The notes below the pieces were generated by a model. That model was not told the DNA's origin. It saw only the letters and a list, made by a program, of their open reading frames with translations, and searched no databases. Below, in pieces: positions 23,427-38,504 of a stretch of DNA of 64,000 bases (the first letter of the stretch is position 1; each line of letters begins with the position of its first letter). Both the position numbers and the translations under genes were made by a program. Source of the stretch: Chamaecyparis obtusa (taxonomy: Eukaryota > Streptophyta > Pinopsida > Cupressales > Cupressaceae); assembly GCA_027943335.1 (NCBI GenBank), contig BSBK01001869.1:1979501-2043500 (forward strand). The letters are read 5' to 3'.

Positions 23427-24531
23427 TGTTGGCATTAAGTATGTTTGTCATTAGTGACAACACTTATTCAGATTCTATGTGCTTACTGAGCTTCACAGTG
23501 TTTACCGAGCAATCTGAGTAGAACAGTGCTTACCGAGAAGATCAAGCTTCACAGTGCTTACCGAGTTATCATTACCGAGTGATGAGATGGGAAGTGTTTA
23601 CCGAGTGCCAGCATAGTAAACAGGGAATTTAGTTTCTACCGAGTGACACTGTATCTACCAAGTCTCCAGTGTATACCGAGTTCGAAACTATGACCGAGTG
23701 GTTAGTATGGACTGAGCCTCCACCCCTATCGAGAGCATGATGATGTCAAGTATTGCAGTGGATGCCAAGTATCAGAAAGTCACCAAGTTAGTTTGCAGGA
23801 ACTTTGTAACTACATTAGGGTCGACTCAGTAATACTTGTGTTGACTTGTATTTTAGCAGCTGACTTTGTAATTATTTTGGATTGATATATAAGCAATGTT
23901 TTGTATCATATCAAAAGTATAGTAATGTGTGAAAAAGAGAAGAAAGGTAGAGATAGGAAAATTACAAAGGGCTACAGTAGTATAAGGAGTAGCAGAGACA
24001 TATCTATCACAAAAGGTGATCAGTACATCAAAGAATCTCAATCAGCAAGTACAGTTGCAAGCAAGAGATCTACTATTTCATCTTAACAAGTGAATCAACT
24101 TGAAATCCTTTAATAGGGTAGACTTAACAGTCTTTTGTAAAATCTCTTAACTGAGTGCATACTTCATTGTATGTTTGTAAATCCTCTAACAAGGTGGACC
24201 TAGCAGTCCTAATTGCTCTTAATAGGGCAGATCATCAGAAGTGATCATTGTAAGCCTTAATCAGCCAACTTTATATTATAGTATTGAAGTTTTGTGGGTA
24301 TCATCCCCACCCCAATTTTACTTTCTATTTGGAAGGTTTCTAGGTAACCAAATCTCTGTGCTCAAAGTGTTACGAATGTTTTATTCTTTCTGTTACTCAT
24401 GCATGCAGTTAGCTTATTGATCTAAATGTTATTTGGAATATTGTTAAGATCTGCAATTTGTAAAAAGTTTTGAAGTTACTGATTCACCCCTCCCCTCTCA
24501 GTAACTTGGCTAGTCTTGAATATTTACAACA
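23427..24531 (+). repeat. 3' LTR of B1
   Basis: TGTTGGCATTAAG to TTTACAACA, 1105 bases, a close match to 20180-21276. The target duplication TGCAT follows at 24532. Confidence 0.94.
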
Positions 24532-24536
24532 TGCAT
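24532..24536. repeat. Target duplication of B1, right copy
   Basis: TGCAT, partner of GGCAT at 20175-20179 (one mismatch). Confidence 0.85.
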
Positions 24537-25107
24537 GCCCATTGTAGAGTTGGAAATAGATGGCTCCCCATATCTTGTTGATTTTTTGTGAGTGTTGCAA
24601 ATAGATTTGAGGGTTATTTTTCAAAGGTCCATTGCTTGGATTGATGATAATGGTTCATGCTTTTTCCCCAAATTTATCATTGAGGGAAATGTCGATGAAG
24701 AAGTTGCCTCTAAATTTGAGGTCAAGATTAAAATTTGAATAAGTCCAACCGAGGCCTCAAATGCTGAGAATTGTGATAGAGTTGCTGCTAATATGGAGGT
24801 TTCAAAAATTGAGCAAGTTTGTATTCCTAGTAATTTTGGAGTTTCCAAAAGTCAGATAAATAAGCTTCTTGGTCACTTAAAGCTCTTGTCCAAGGTTCCA
24901 AATTTGAAGCCTATGGTTGATATGGTATCCATGAATGTTCCTAAATTAGATGAATTGATCAAGAAATATTCAACTAAGGGACCCACTAGCACAAATAAAT
25001 TGTATAGAGATTTAAGAGATTCAAAATTGTATAAGGATCCAAAGCCAAATCACGTCTTCAAATTGCTCCTTCATGAAATGACGATGCTTCAATGTTTTTT
25101 TCAATAA
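24537..25107 (+). pseudogene. RCD1/SRO-like WWE protein, part after B1
   Basis: The frame continues PIVELEIDGSPYLVDFL, a TGA where Arg is usual, then VLQIDL and RSIAWIDDNGSCFFPK, the diagnostic end of an RCD1/SRO WWE domain. A linker follows with another TGA. From 24793 comes an open stretch MEVSKIEQVCIPSNFG...MLQCFFQ that I do not recognise and that ends at 25107. The PARP-like and RST domains that should follow are absent. Nonsense changes, the frameshift in the 5' part and the missing C-terminus all mark a pseudogene independent of B1. Whether it was truncated before B1 arrived cannot be told. Confidence 0.85.
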
Positions 25108-30040
<4,933 letters not shown>

Positions 30041-30698
30041 TGATGCCCTAGTCTATAACTCGTCGCTGTACATGGAGAAGGAAAAATAGTGACCAAATTT
30101 ACTCATGTATGCCCATATCAAAACTCACGGGCCCCAAGAAGTGAGAAAAGAAGTAATAAATGGATGCCATTTGAATACAATGCCATTTGAATCTACAAAA
30201 AAATACACATAAAAAAGACATGGCATAAAACCAGTAAAATACAATGCCATTTGAATCTACAGAAAATACACATAAACATCAAAGAATGCAGAAAAGATGA
30301 GGAGTGAAACTTGAATGCCTACCTCAAAACTTGAATGCCCAATTTACACACGCAAAAGTCCAGTGCCTTCTTCGTGCATGGTGCACTCTTCCCGCAGACA
30401 AAAGACCAGTACCCTCTTCACACACACAAAATACCAGTGCCCTCTTCTAGCATGGTGCCTCTTCACGCATGCCAAAGTCCAGTTCCCTCTTCACACCATG
30501 CAAAAGTCTAGTGCCCTCTTCATGGCTGCAGCTCTTCGAACACAAAAATTACAAATGACACTTTCTTTTTCTTTTTTTTTGTTTATAATCACGTGGGTGT
30601 CAAAATTACAGTGTCATCCTCGCTATTACAACACCTTCGGGGGAACTTGCAAAAAAAACACAAAAAACAAACACAAATGGTAGTGTCGTCACAAATTG
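30041..30698 (-). mobile_element. CACTA-type end fragment (dispersed repeat, copy 2) cutting gypsy element H
   Basis: 30041-30600 matches the CACTA flank at 19195-19590. The fragment ends at 30698 with a minus-strand terminus CACTACCATTTGTGTTTG, fitting a CACTA inverted terminal repeat. The integrase frame of H stops making sense at exactly this point. The opposite end and the 3-bp target copy (TCG on the plus strand) were not found, so the insertion model is likely but unproven. Confidence 0.6.
30341..30535. repeat. Array of about 30-bp repeats, six units
   Basis: Units around CAAAAGTCCAGTGCCCTCTTC followed by CACGCATG-like sequence recur six times with variation. Copy 1 of the parent repeat (19495-19540) has only about one unit, so the array expanded in this copy. 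Confidence 0.8.
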
Positions 30699-30705
30699 GC
30701 ATCGA

Positions 30706-33700
30706 GATTTGACCCCAAATGTTATAGTGTTTGTAACTTTGTACAAACTTCTTGACATCTTGCTACAACTATGGCCAATAATAATTCTCACTAACAAGAG
30801 AAAGTGTTTTATCATGACCAAAATGTCTAGCCAATCCTCCGCTATGCTTCTCTTTGATGAGATTCTCCTTCATAGAACTTCATGGAATGCACAAATGACT
30901 CCCTCTGAATAGCATACCATCCTAGATGATGAAATCCAACCACTTCATTTTATCCAAAGTAATAGGCTTTGTACAAGCTTTCCAAGTTTCACCAAAATCA
31001 AGATCCTCTAGATACAAACTCTTGAGTTCCTTGAACCCAACCACCTCAATCTGCATCTCTGCCAGCAAAATTTTCCTTCTCCTAAGTGCATTTGCAACCC
31101 TCTTAGACTTTCCACTCCTATGTTTCAAAACAAATGTGTAACTCTGAAAAAAATCAACCCATTTCAAATGCCTCTGATTCAACTTTCCTTAACTATTCAA
31201 ATATTGCAAAGCTTGATGATCAGTATATAAAACAAACTCCTTAGGAAGTAGATAGTGTCTCCATTTCTTCAATGTCTGAACTATAGCATAAAATTCTTGA
31301 TCATAAATAAAATATTTCCTCTTGGCGTCATTTAACTTCTCACTTAAATAAGCAACAGGTTTACCTTCTTGGCTCAAAATAACTCCTATTGCAGTACCAC
31401 TAGCATCACAGTCTACTTGAAACAACGTATTAAAATCTAGAATTGCTAAAATAGGTTGTTCTGTAACTTTTTATTTCAACAGTTTAAAACTCTTATATGC
31501 CCTTTTAGTCCACTTAAATTCTTTCCTATCTCCTCTCATTGTTTCAGTCAAGGGTCCACAAATACTGCTAAAACTTATGATAAATTTTTTGTAAAAGATA
31601 GCCAAACCATGAAAAGGTTGTACCTCATTATCACTACTTAGAGTAGGCCTTTCAAGGATAGCCTACACTTTCTCTAGTTCCATTTTTAGACCTTCTATTG
31701 AAACTACAAATCCTAGATACACTAACTCCTTTTTCACAAAACTGCACTTCTTCAAATTAATCAACAATTTCTCTTCCCTTAACTTCTCAAAAACCCTATG
31801 AATATACATTATATGCTCCTCCAATGTCTTACTGAAGATCAAGATATCATCTAGGTAAACAATGAAAAAATTACCCATAAGTTCTTTCAGAACCTCATTC
31901 ATGAGCCACATGAAAATTCTTAGTGCATTGGTTAGCCCAAAAGGCATGACTAACCACTTGTACAATCCTTCCTTTGTCTTGAAAGCAGTCTTCCATTAAT
32001 CTCCTTCTCTAATCCAAATCTGATATCCACTCTTTAGATCTATCTTTGAAAAGTACATAGCTCCACTCAAACAGTCCATAATATCATCCATTTGTGGCAG
32101 TTGAACCTGTGCTTGATTGTGATCTTGTTTATTACCCTAGAATCTGTACACATCCTCCATTCTCCATTCTTCTTTGGTGCTAATACTACTAGTACAACAC
32201 ATGGACTTAGGCTCTCCCGAATGAGCCCCTTCTATAACAACTCATGTACTTCTCTATTCAACTCTTCACTTTCTACTGGTGTCATTCTATGTGTTCCCTT
32301 ATTTAGAAAATTGGCTCCTAGAATCAAGTCCATCTGATGACTGATCTTCCTTACTACTGGTAATCCATCAGGAACATTATCAAATAAAATATCTTGAAAC
32401 TCATTTAACATATCTGCAACTTCTATAGGTACATCTTCTACTTCCTCTTTACCAACTTTTGGAATTAAATAAAAACACATATGCTCATGCCTCGTACCCT
32501 CTAGGAATTTTATTCCATCAACAAAACTTATTCTTGCATTACCACGTAGCTTTTATTCTATATCCTTCAATGGATTTAGCTTAAGACACACTCCATCCTT
32601 CATCGGGGAGTTTGTATTCACACGACCATCATGTACAACATGCCTGCCAAACTTCCATGGTCTACCCAATAACATATGACATGAATCCATATATATGATA
32701 TCACATAGTACCTCATCATGGTATCTGCCAATCTTGAAATTTACTAGGCATTGTTCACTGACCGTAACATTGTGGTCATCCTACACCCAGATGATTTGAT
32801 ATGGATGTGGGTGTTTCTGCGTCTTAAGATTTAACTTTGTGACCATCTCTTTTGACACCAAATTGTTAGTTCTTCCACTATCAATAATCACATCACAACA
32901 CTTATCTTTACACTTATACCTAGTGTGAAACAAGCTCCTCCTTTTCTTGGGTTCATTCTCACCACTCAACATGACTCTTTTGTTAATTAGCATTTCTCCT
33001 TTTTCAGCATCTTCAAAATGTGATGATTTGACATCTTCATCTACATGTGCAACTCTAGCCTAGCCTTCAATTTTCCTATCTGTCCTTCCTTGGCATTGAG
33101 GACATTCATATTCCTTATGACCTTCTCCATAGTGAAAATATATTCCACGGAAGCCTCCTCTTCCTGATCCTTGTCCTATTCCTCTTCCTCTCTGATCTCT
33201 ATTATTCTGATCATGAAAATGATTGAAATTATTTCCTCTTTGATTTTGACTATTACTGGCCTCATCCTTCTTTTTCAGATCTTCATTTCGGCCTCCATAT
33301 GACCATCCACCAGATCTTCCACCATGACCTCTTCCGCTTTGTCTGTTCTCAAACTTCTTGTTCAACTTTTCCTCTACTTTTAGGAAAAATTGTTATGCCT
33401 CTTCAATATTGTTCATTCAAACCAAATTCAACTCCTCCTGAATGCTTGGCCTTAACCCATTAAGGTAGTGGGAAACTTTCTCCTTATTAGCTTCTACATG
33501 GCCTATTCTGATGAGGATTCAATAGAACTCAACCATATACTCCTAAACATATCTTCCTTCTCACTTCAAACCTTTCATTTTCTTCAGTAGGCCAAGATCA
33601 TAATCAATAGGAATAAACTATCACTTTAATTTATCCACCATTTGATCCCATCTTTTGATTTTATCCTTTCCTCTTCTATTTTTCTCCAATTGAATCTCTT

Positions 33701-34103
33701 GCCACCAGATCTTCCCATGACCCTTAAGTCCGGCCTTCACAAAATTGACCTGATTAGGATCCTCGATATCTTCATACTCAAAATATTCTTCTAATTCATT
33801 GATCTAGTTGTTTAACTCCTATGGGTTAAGATTTCCTGAAAATGTAGGAACCTCAATCTTGGGTCTTTTCGCAATCTTGGAAATGGCCCAAAAAAGCCTT
33901 TCTTCCTCTTGGTTCAAAATTTCACCTTCTCCTTCCTAATCAAAATTTCCTTCTTCTTCAACTTTATCCTCTCTTTCCTCTCTGATTGTAATATTCATTC
34001 CTCTTTGAATCTCTTCTTGCAATGATCACACTTGTCTCTAGAGGGATCTAACCTCAAGTGTCACACCACCAGCTCTATCGCCACGTTCCCTTCATGGAGG
34101 CAT
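30706..34103 (-). pseudogene. Element H: Ty3/gypsy gag-pol relic
   Basis: Minus strand from ATG at 34103 (MPP, stop, RERGDRAGG). Gag core has VPTFSGNLNP, GLKGHGKIWWQEIQ and FIPIDYDLGLLKKM. A degenerate zinc knuckle YFHYGEGHKEYECP has both N-terminal Cys changed to Tyr. Protease has VIIDSGRTNNLVSKEM. Reverse transcriptase has [26 protein letters not shown] and the catalytic YLDD at 31847-31858. RNase H has VDCDASGTAIGVIL and YTDHQALQYL. The integrase zinc-binding part is HFGHDKTLSLVSENYYWPQL. The order PR-RT-RH-IN is that of Ty3/gypsy. The integrase catalytic core is missing beyond 30706. Many nonsense codons fit C-to-T change. It is the only reverse transcriptase of an LTR element in the window. 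Confidence 0.93.
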
Positions 34104-34193
34104 TTTCATGCTTTATTGTTGAAACCCTAAACCATGATCCTGGTGTAAACTGCCTCATAGTCGGTGATCTATCCACACACTTAGGAACTCTTT

Positions 34194-34204
34194 CTCTGAT
34201 ACCA
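34194..34204 (-). other. Primer-binding site of element H
   Basis: Minus-strand TGGTATCAGAG, two bases from the LTR end CATCA, upstream of gag. This fixes the element's orientation. Confidence 0.9.
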
Positions 34205-34206
34205 CT

Positions 34207-34690
34207 TGATGAAGGGTGCTCCCCTTAATACCATGAACACAGAATAGAAACAAAGAAACAACAACAATTTGCAAGAACATAAAATAGGCTTCTTATTATC
34301 TCCACAAATGTGGAATTACAAATTTTAGAATTACAATATGCAAAGCCACATGGGAATTTTCCCTTACAATATTCTATAGGACAAAGCCTCGAATCATTAC
34401 CCAGATCTACTCCGAACTACCCCAATACTACCTAGACAACACTATGGGCCTTCCTTATATAGGCAATTTTCCATCGCCTGAGAAGGTTCCATAAATTTAG
34501 CCATTATGGTCGATCACCGTTAGAATTATTTTATCTTTCATTTTTATTACAATAGGCTCAGCTCAAAATAATTACAAATTATGTTTTTAGGTAGCCCAAC
34601 TTTTGAAGGCCGTAAGTTTTTAACCGTAGCTTTGTTTTTCTATTATAAACACTTTTTGAAAATGGTAGGACCTGATCTACAGTGCCTCAC
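34207..34690 (-). repeat. 5' LTR of element H (outer end uncertain)
   Basis: On the plus strand it begins TGATGAAGGGTGCTCC, which is the 3' end of the LTR in element orientation. The outer edge is not certain because no second LTR survives. Candidates are CTACA at about 34682 or CTCA at about 34690. A TATA-like TTATATAGG lies near 34454. Confidence 0.65.
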
Positions 34691-34959
34691 TAGTTCTCAA
34701 TTCGGGGTTGATCACGATCTAGAGCCTATCAGGCCTTAAAAATTGAGCTTAAAGATTCTATACCCAAAAACCTGAATAAATTCACCAATATAGATGATAT
34801 GGAAATGAAACTCAACTAGTAGGATGATATGACTAAGATGAACCTTCACCTATGAAATTAGAACATTCTGAGATCGTATGACCAACTTACTAAAAATAGT
34901 AAGTTTCCATAAATAGCATCTCTGTACAAGATAGCCCTTATTGAAAAGAAACCAAAAAT

Positions 34960-36200
34960 ATTTTTGGGTGATGCAAGATTGCTCTTACACCCAGGATGCT
35001 CCTGCATGAATATACCAACATAAAACTGGTAGTCCACTGTCCAAAAGTAATTAACTTGCAGAATATAAAACTTTCAACATCATTCACATCAAATAACATT
35101 CACACAAGTATAACACTAGGATTTACAGTGGAAACCCAGTTTGGGAAAAACCACTTGTAACATGGTATTGATTTTCACTCTTCTGAAGTGAGCTCTGTGA
35201 GAAGTTAACCTAGTTAAAGGTTTACAATACACACTATTAGGTGTGACCTAGTTAAAGGATTTAATCACCCTGTTAAGAGTAGCCTTGTTAGAGGGCTTAA
35301 GAACATTCCATCACAATGTCACCTTGATTAACGGATTTATAAAATGATTGTTAGGTCAAGCTTGATTAAAGGATTTGGACTGATACAATGGTTTTTAAGT
35401 AACAGTAGGTTCTGATATGAAAATATACAACTCCCTTTGTAAATATAGATCCACTTCGCTCATATGTTGATTTACTAAATGACCTTCATTTCCATCTCCA
35501 TCTTTGATCTGCTCAGAATTCTCTTCAAGAAATCACCAAAACTTTGTTAAGCTCTTCACAACTTCACCTTCAGCCTTCTGCTTAGACTCATCACTCAATA
35601 ATATCAACCTCTTCTCTATATTTTAACCTCACAATTAGGTTATCCTTATACCTCCTTAATCAGGTAGATTAATCTTTTGTCGCTTAATCTCTTGTGTAGA
35701 TCTTAGGTTTAGGTTAGATTCATCGAATCCTTCCATCATTATGTTCTCCTTCTTTTCCTTCTAGATACATCTTCAAAATTCTCTTTGAAATCATAATAAA
35801 ACAATTTACCATGTATTAAATACTTCATACCATTCATTAATAATGTCAACACATTTTACATATCCCAAGAATTCAACTATATCAGCTGGGATTCTTAATT
35901 CTTTCTCAAAATGTAAATTACTAACACTTGGTCAATATTGTATTCATCTCCTCAATCATCACTAACACTTTCCTTCTCAATAAACACTATCTTTTCTCAG
36001 TAATTATCTGTCGCTCGGCAATTACTGATGTTTAGTCGGCACTAGAATTTATTGGCATATACTAGTGCTCAGTCAATACTAAAATCACTCAGCTTAAACT
36101 AGATTTCTTCACTTTTTCTCGATTAAGCCTATGTTTCTATTCTTTCTTCTTCAATTGGTGTTAAAGATAAATAACACATTATCTTTTTAATGTTCCAACT
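34960..36200 (-). repeat. Copia-type LTR remnant, minus strand
   Basis: In minus orientation it starts near GTTGGAACATTAAAAAG (36200). It contains GTGGTTTTTCCCAAACTGGG and TTTCCACTGTAAATCC, a pairing typical of Ty1/copia LTR leaders. CTTTAATCAAGG, CTCTAACAAGG and CTTTAACTAGG words occur at 35209-35380. No primer site or partner LTR is found, and the low-coordinate end is lost. The sequence between 34690 and 34960 has no clear identity. Confidence 0.6.
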
Positions 36201-36775
36201 AATCAAGTAACCATTGAAGTATCACATAACTCAACCTTTACTTAGGCCCTCTTGTTATCTCCTCTTTTTAAATCATCTTCATCAAAAAAAAGATATGGTA
36301 CTCTCCTAGATAGAAACTATCTTACCAGATAAGGTTTGACATCAATGACAATATAACAATTTTTTCAATTGTAGTTTCCAATAATTTACATGCCTATTGA
36401 TGTTTTTAGATGAATTTGTTGAAGAATCTTGTATTTCATATGATTATATGTGACTACATAATAATTCTTATGGAAAAGTGATTTTTTGATGTTATAACTG
36501 GTTGCAAATGGTAAAAGGAACTATTTTGTCATTTATTGTGAATGTAACATTATAAAATTTGAAAAGTGAAAGTCATTTATCACTTTTCTTTCCACAAGTT
36601 GAGTTGTGTACTTTCGAGAAAATATAAGGCAATTTGAGAGATTGTGAGAAATAGTTGTGATCTTGTGATGAATTGAAGCGGTGTTTGAAGAACCCCAATC
36701 AAAAAGAAAAGAGGTATTTATTTTTATTTCTTAGGTTCTATTTTATGTTTTGTGAAGAAAATTAGTATTGGTATT
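36201..36775 (+). other. Leader or upstream region of coding relic F
   Basis: No reading frame of note. It precedes the F start codon; its origin (LTR remnant, promoter or leader) cannot be decided from sequence. Confidence 0.4.
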
Positions 36776-36894
36776 ATGGACACTCTAGTGTTGGTTGAAA
36801 TTAGTAAGGAACTAAGGCCTATTTTCAAATTGCATCCTATGAATGTGGTAGATAATGATGTGATAGGAACTTTATCTTCAATTCCCCATGGTTT
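36776..36894 (+). pseudogene. Coding relic F, N-terminal part
   Basis: ATG 36776 opens MDTLVLVEISKELRPIFKLH and continues to SSIPHG, where element B2 enters. B2's own ORF-U starts almost identically (MDTLVVFDVTERKR...FKNHPF), so F and ORF-U are paralogs. When B2 and one target copy are removed, this frame joins 50752 in phase. The protein is not one I recognise; see the second part. Confidence 0.75.
36890..36894. repeat. Target duplication of B2, left copy
   Basis: GGTTT here and GGTGT at 50747-50751 match at four of five bases. The interrupted F frame closes in phase across it. Confidence 0.8.
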
Positions 36895-38007
36895 TGTTAG
36901 GAATGGAAACACTGAGAGGGGGGGGGGGTGAATCAATTTTCTACAGTATTAATTTTTGATCCTTGAATCTTAACTTAATAACTTAAGTGTTGAACTGAAT
37001 ATTAAAGCATGTAAAGTAAACAACCATAACACATAACACCATATATGATTACAGGACACCTTGGCCAAAGGAAAAACCTTGGTGGGAATTAATACCCACT
37101 AATAATTGTACTTGTGTATTATGAACTTGTTAATGTTCCTTAGCCCTGTTAGGAGCTATCATTACAATGCTTAAGTACAATGACCTTGTCAAGGGTCAAA
37201 CCCTATTAGGAGTCTTCAGTAACAAACCTTGTTAGGGGTGGATGGCTCACTTCCAGAGCTCACTACTCAATAGAGAAGGCTACAACCTCCTAGATATCAG
37301 ATACTCACCATATCTGCAATTGTGAACAGCTGCTATGACATTGATTGTCTGATTAGTTCCTTATGTACATTGATGCTTTAACCTCTTGTAAAGCTCTATA
37401 TCATACTAACTACACTTCACATACTTCTTCTCTTCTTCTATCAACTCTATATGTCATGCCATATCTAAATACAAAGCCGCATGTCTTATTTATATGCACA
37501 AACAAAACTATTCACTAAGTCGGCCTATAACATATTACATATAACACTTCCAAATGAATTGGCTCAAGCATGTTTACATAAAATGATATTAAGAAGTCTA
37601 TAATACATTTATAATTGGTGCATAGCCTTTACAAAATAATATTATAAACGCTAGCCAAAATACTAACAATCGGCTCCATGCTCTGTTCTGTTATGTCGCT
37701 TACTGTCTGTGTCACTTCAACTTGTTGTAACTTCTTCATACTAACACATCTAACCATGCGTTCATAACCATAACTTAATAACATATTCAAAATCTTAGCT
37801 TCATGGGTGCGTACCAAAAATCAATCATACACATGTGTGCTGATGCTCTGTTCCTTAGGTGCTTCACTGACTGTCCTATCTTCCATACTTAGCCATTTTT
37901 TTGATCTTCTAAGCTATGCGCTAACTCCAAAAATTCATATGACTTTGTGTCCATAATGACAACAATAAATCTTAGTCATATACACTAGTATAGTCAACTT
38001 TCCAACA
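36895..38007 (-). repeat. 3' LTR of B2 (low-coordinate copy)
   Basis: Plus-strand TGTTAGGAATGG to TTTCCAACA. Matches 49639-50746. It contains an 11-base G run (36918-36928) and CCTTGTTAGGGG, CCCTGTTAGGAG and CCTTGTCAAGGG words (37140-37240). Confidence 0.93.
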
Positions 38008-38020
38008 ATATCCCCCTTTG
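38008..38020 (-). other. Polypurine tract of B2
   Basis: Minus-strand CAAAGGGGGATAT directly precedes the LTR start TGTTGG, near-identical to the B1 tract. Confidence 0.9.
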
Positions 38021-38276
38021 TCATTAAGGGCAACAAAGGAATATGGTGAAGTTACTAAACTGTATCTTACACAAAAAATTTCTAACATAAACTCTTATCT
38101 TTTTTCTATACATCATATAGTACTCTATCTTATATCCCTTCTACTATATACTCTATTCCCCTTTACATAATATACACTACTCCATATTTCTCCCATATTT
38201 CTCTACTCCCCCTTTGACATTAATGACAAAGGTGCTCAAAAATGAAACTTCAAGTACGTACATCCTGGTATGTAGT

Positions 38277-38504
38277 CTAAAGGTTTTGGATCTCTTGCTG
38301 CCAAAATGCCTTGAGTGCATCTACTATTTGGAGATGAGCACATAGTGCATAAGTCAGCTTCTCCATCTTCTCTAATTCTGTACAGGGACTATTGGGTGTG
38401 TTTCCAATTTTTTGAGAATTTTGCTCCAAGTTTTGTTTAATGTCTCTGTAAATGTTGTTATTTGGTCTAGAGTTCCAAGTTTCATCAAAATCTACCTTGA
38501 TCAT
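38277..38504 (-). pseudogene. B2 ORF-U, C-terminal end beyond insertion E
   Basis: Open frame VDFDETWNSRPNNNIYRD...FWQQEIQNL, helical and charged, ending shortly before the polypurine tract. With E removed it follows the ORF-U text ending IVTYDQG, one base out of phase. I read it as the C-terminus of ORF-U with a 1-bp indel at the junction. Confidence 0.55.
38494..38504. repeat. Candidate target duplication of E, left copy
   Basis: ACCTTGATCAT, identical to 45004-45014. These flank the plus-strand block E inside minus-strand B2. Confidence 0.65.

Larger units (their letters stand above)
20180..24531 (+). mobile_element. Element B1: gag-only LTR retrotransposon, 4.35 kb
   Basis: Two LTRs of 1097 and 1105 bases, both starting TGTTGGCATTAAG and ending CAACA, surround a 2150-base interior with a Met-tRNA primer site and a polypurine tract. 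The interior carries only a gag-like coding relic with no protease, integrase or reverse transcriptase. The element fits the class of non-autonomous LTR elements that keep gag alone. LTR ends (TGTTGG...CAACA, C-rich GATTCACCCCTCCCCTC near the 3' end) resemble Ty1/copia-type LTRs. It is inserted in the WWE exon of the RCD1/SRO pseudogene. Confidence 0.93.
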
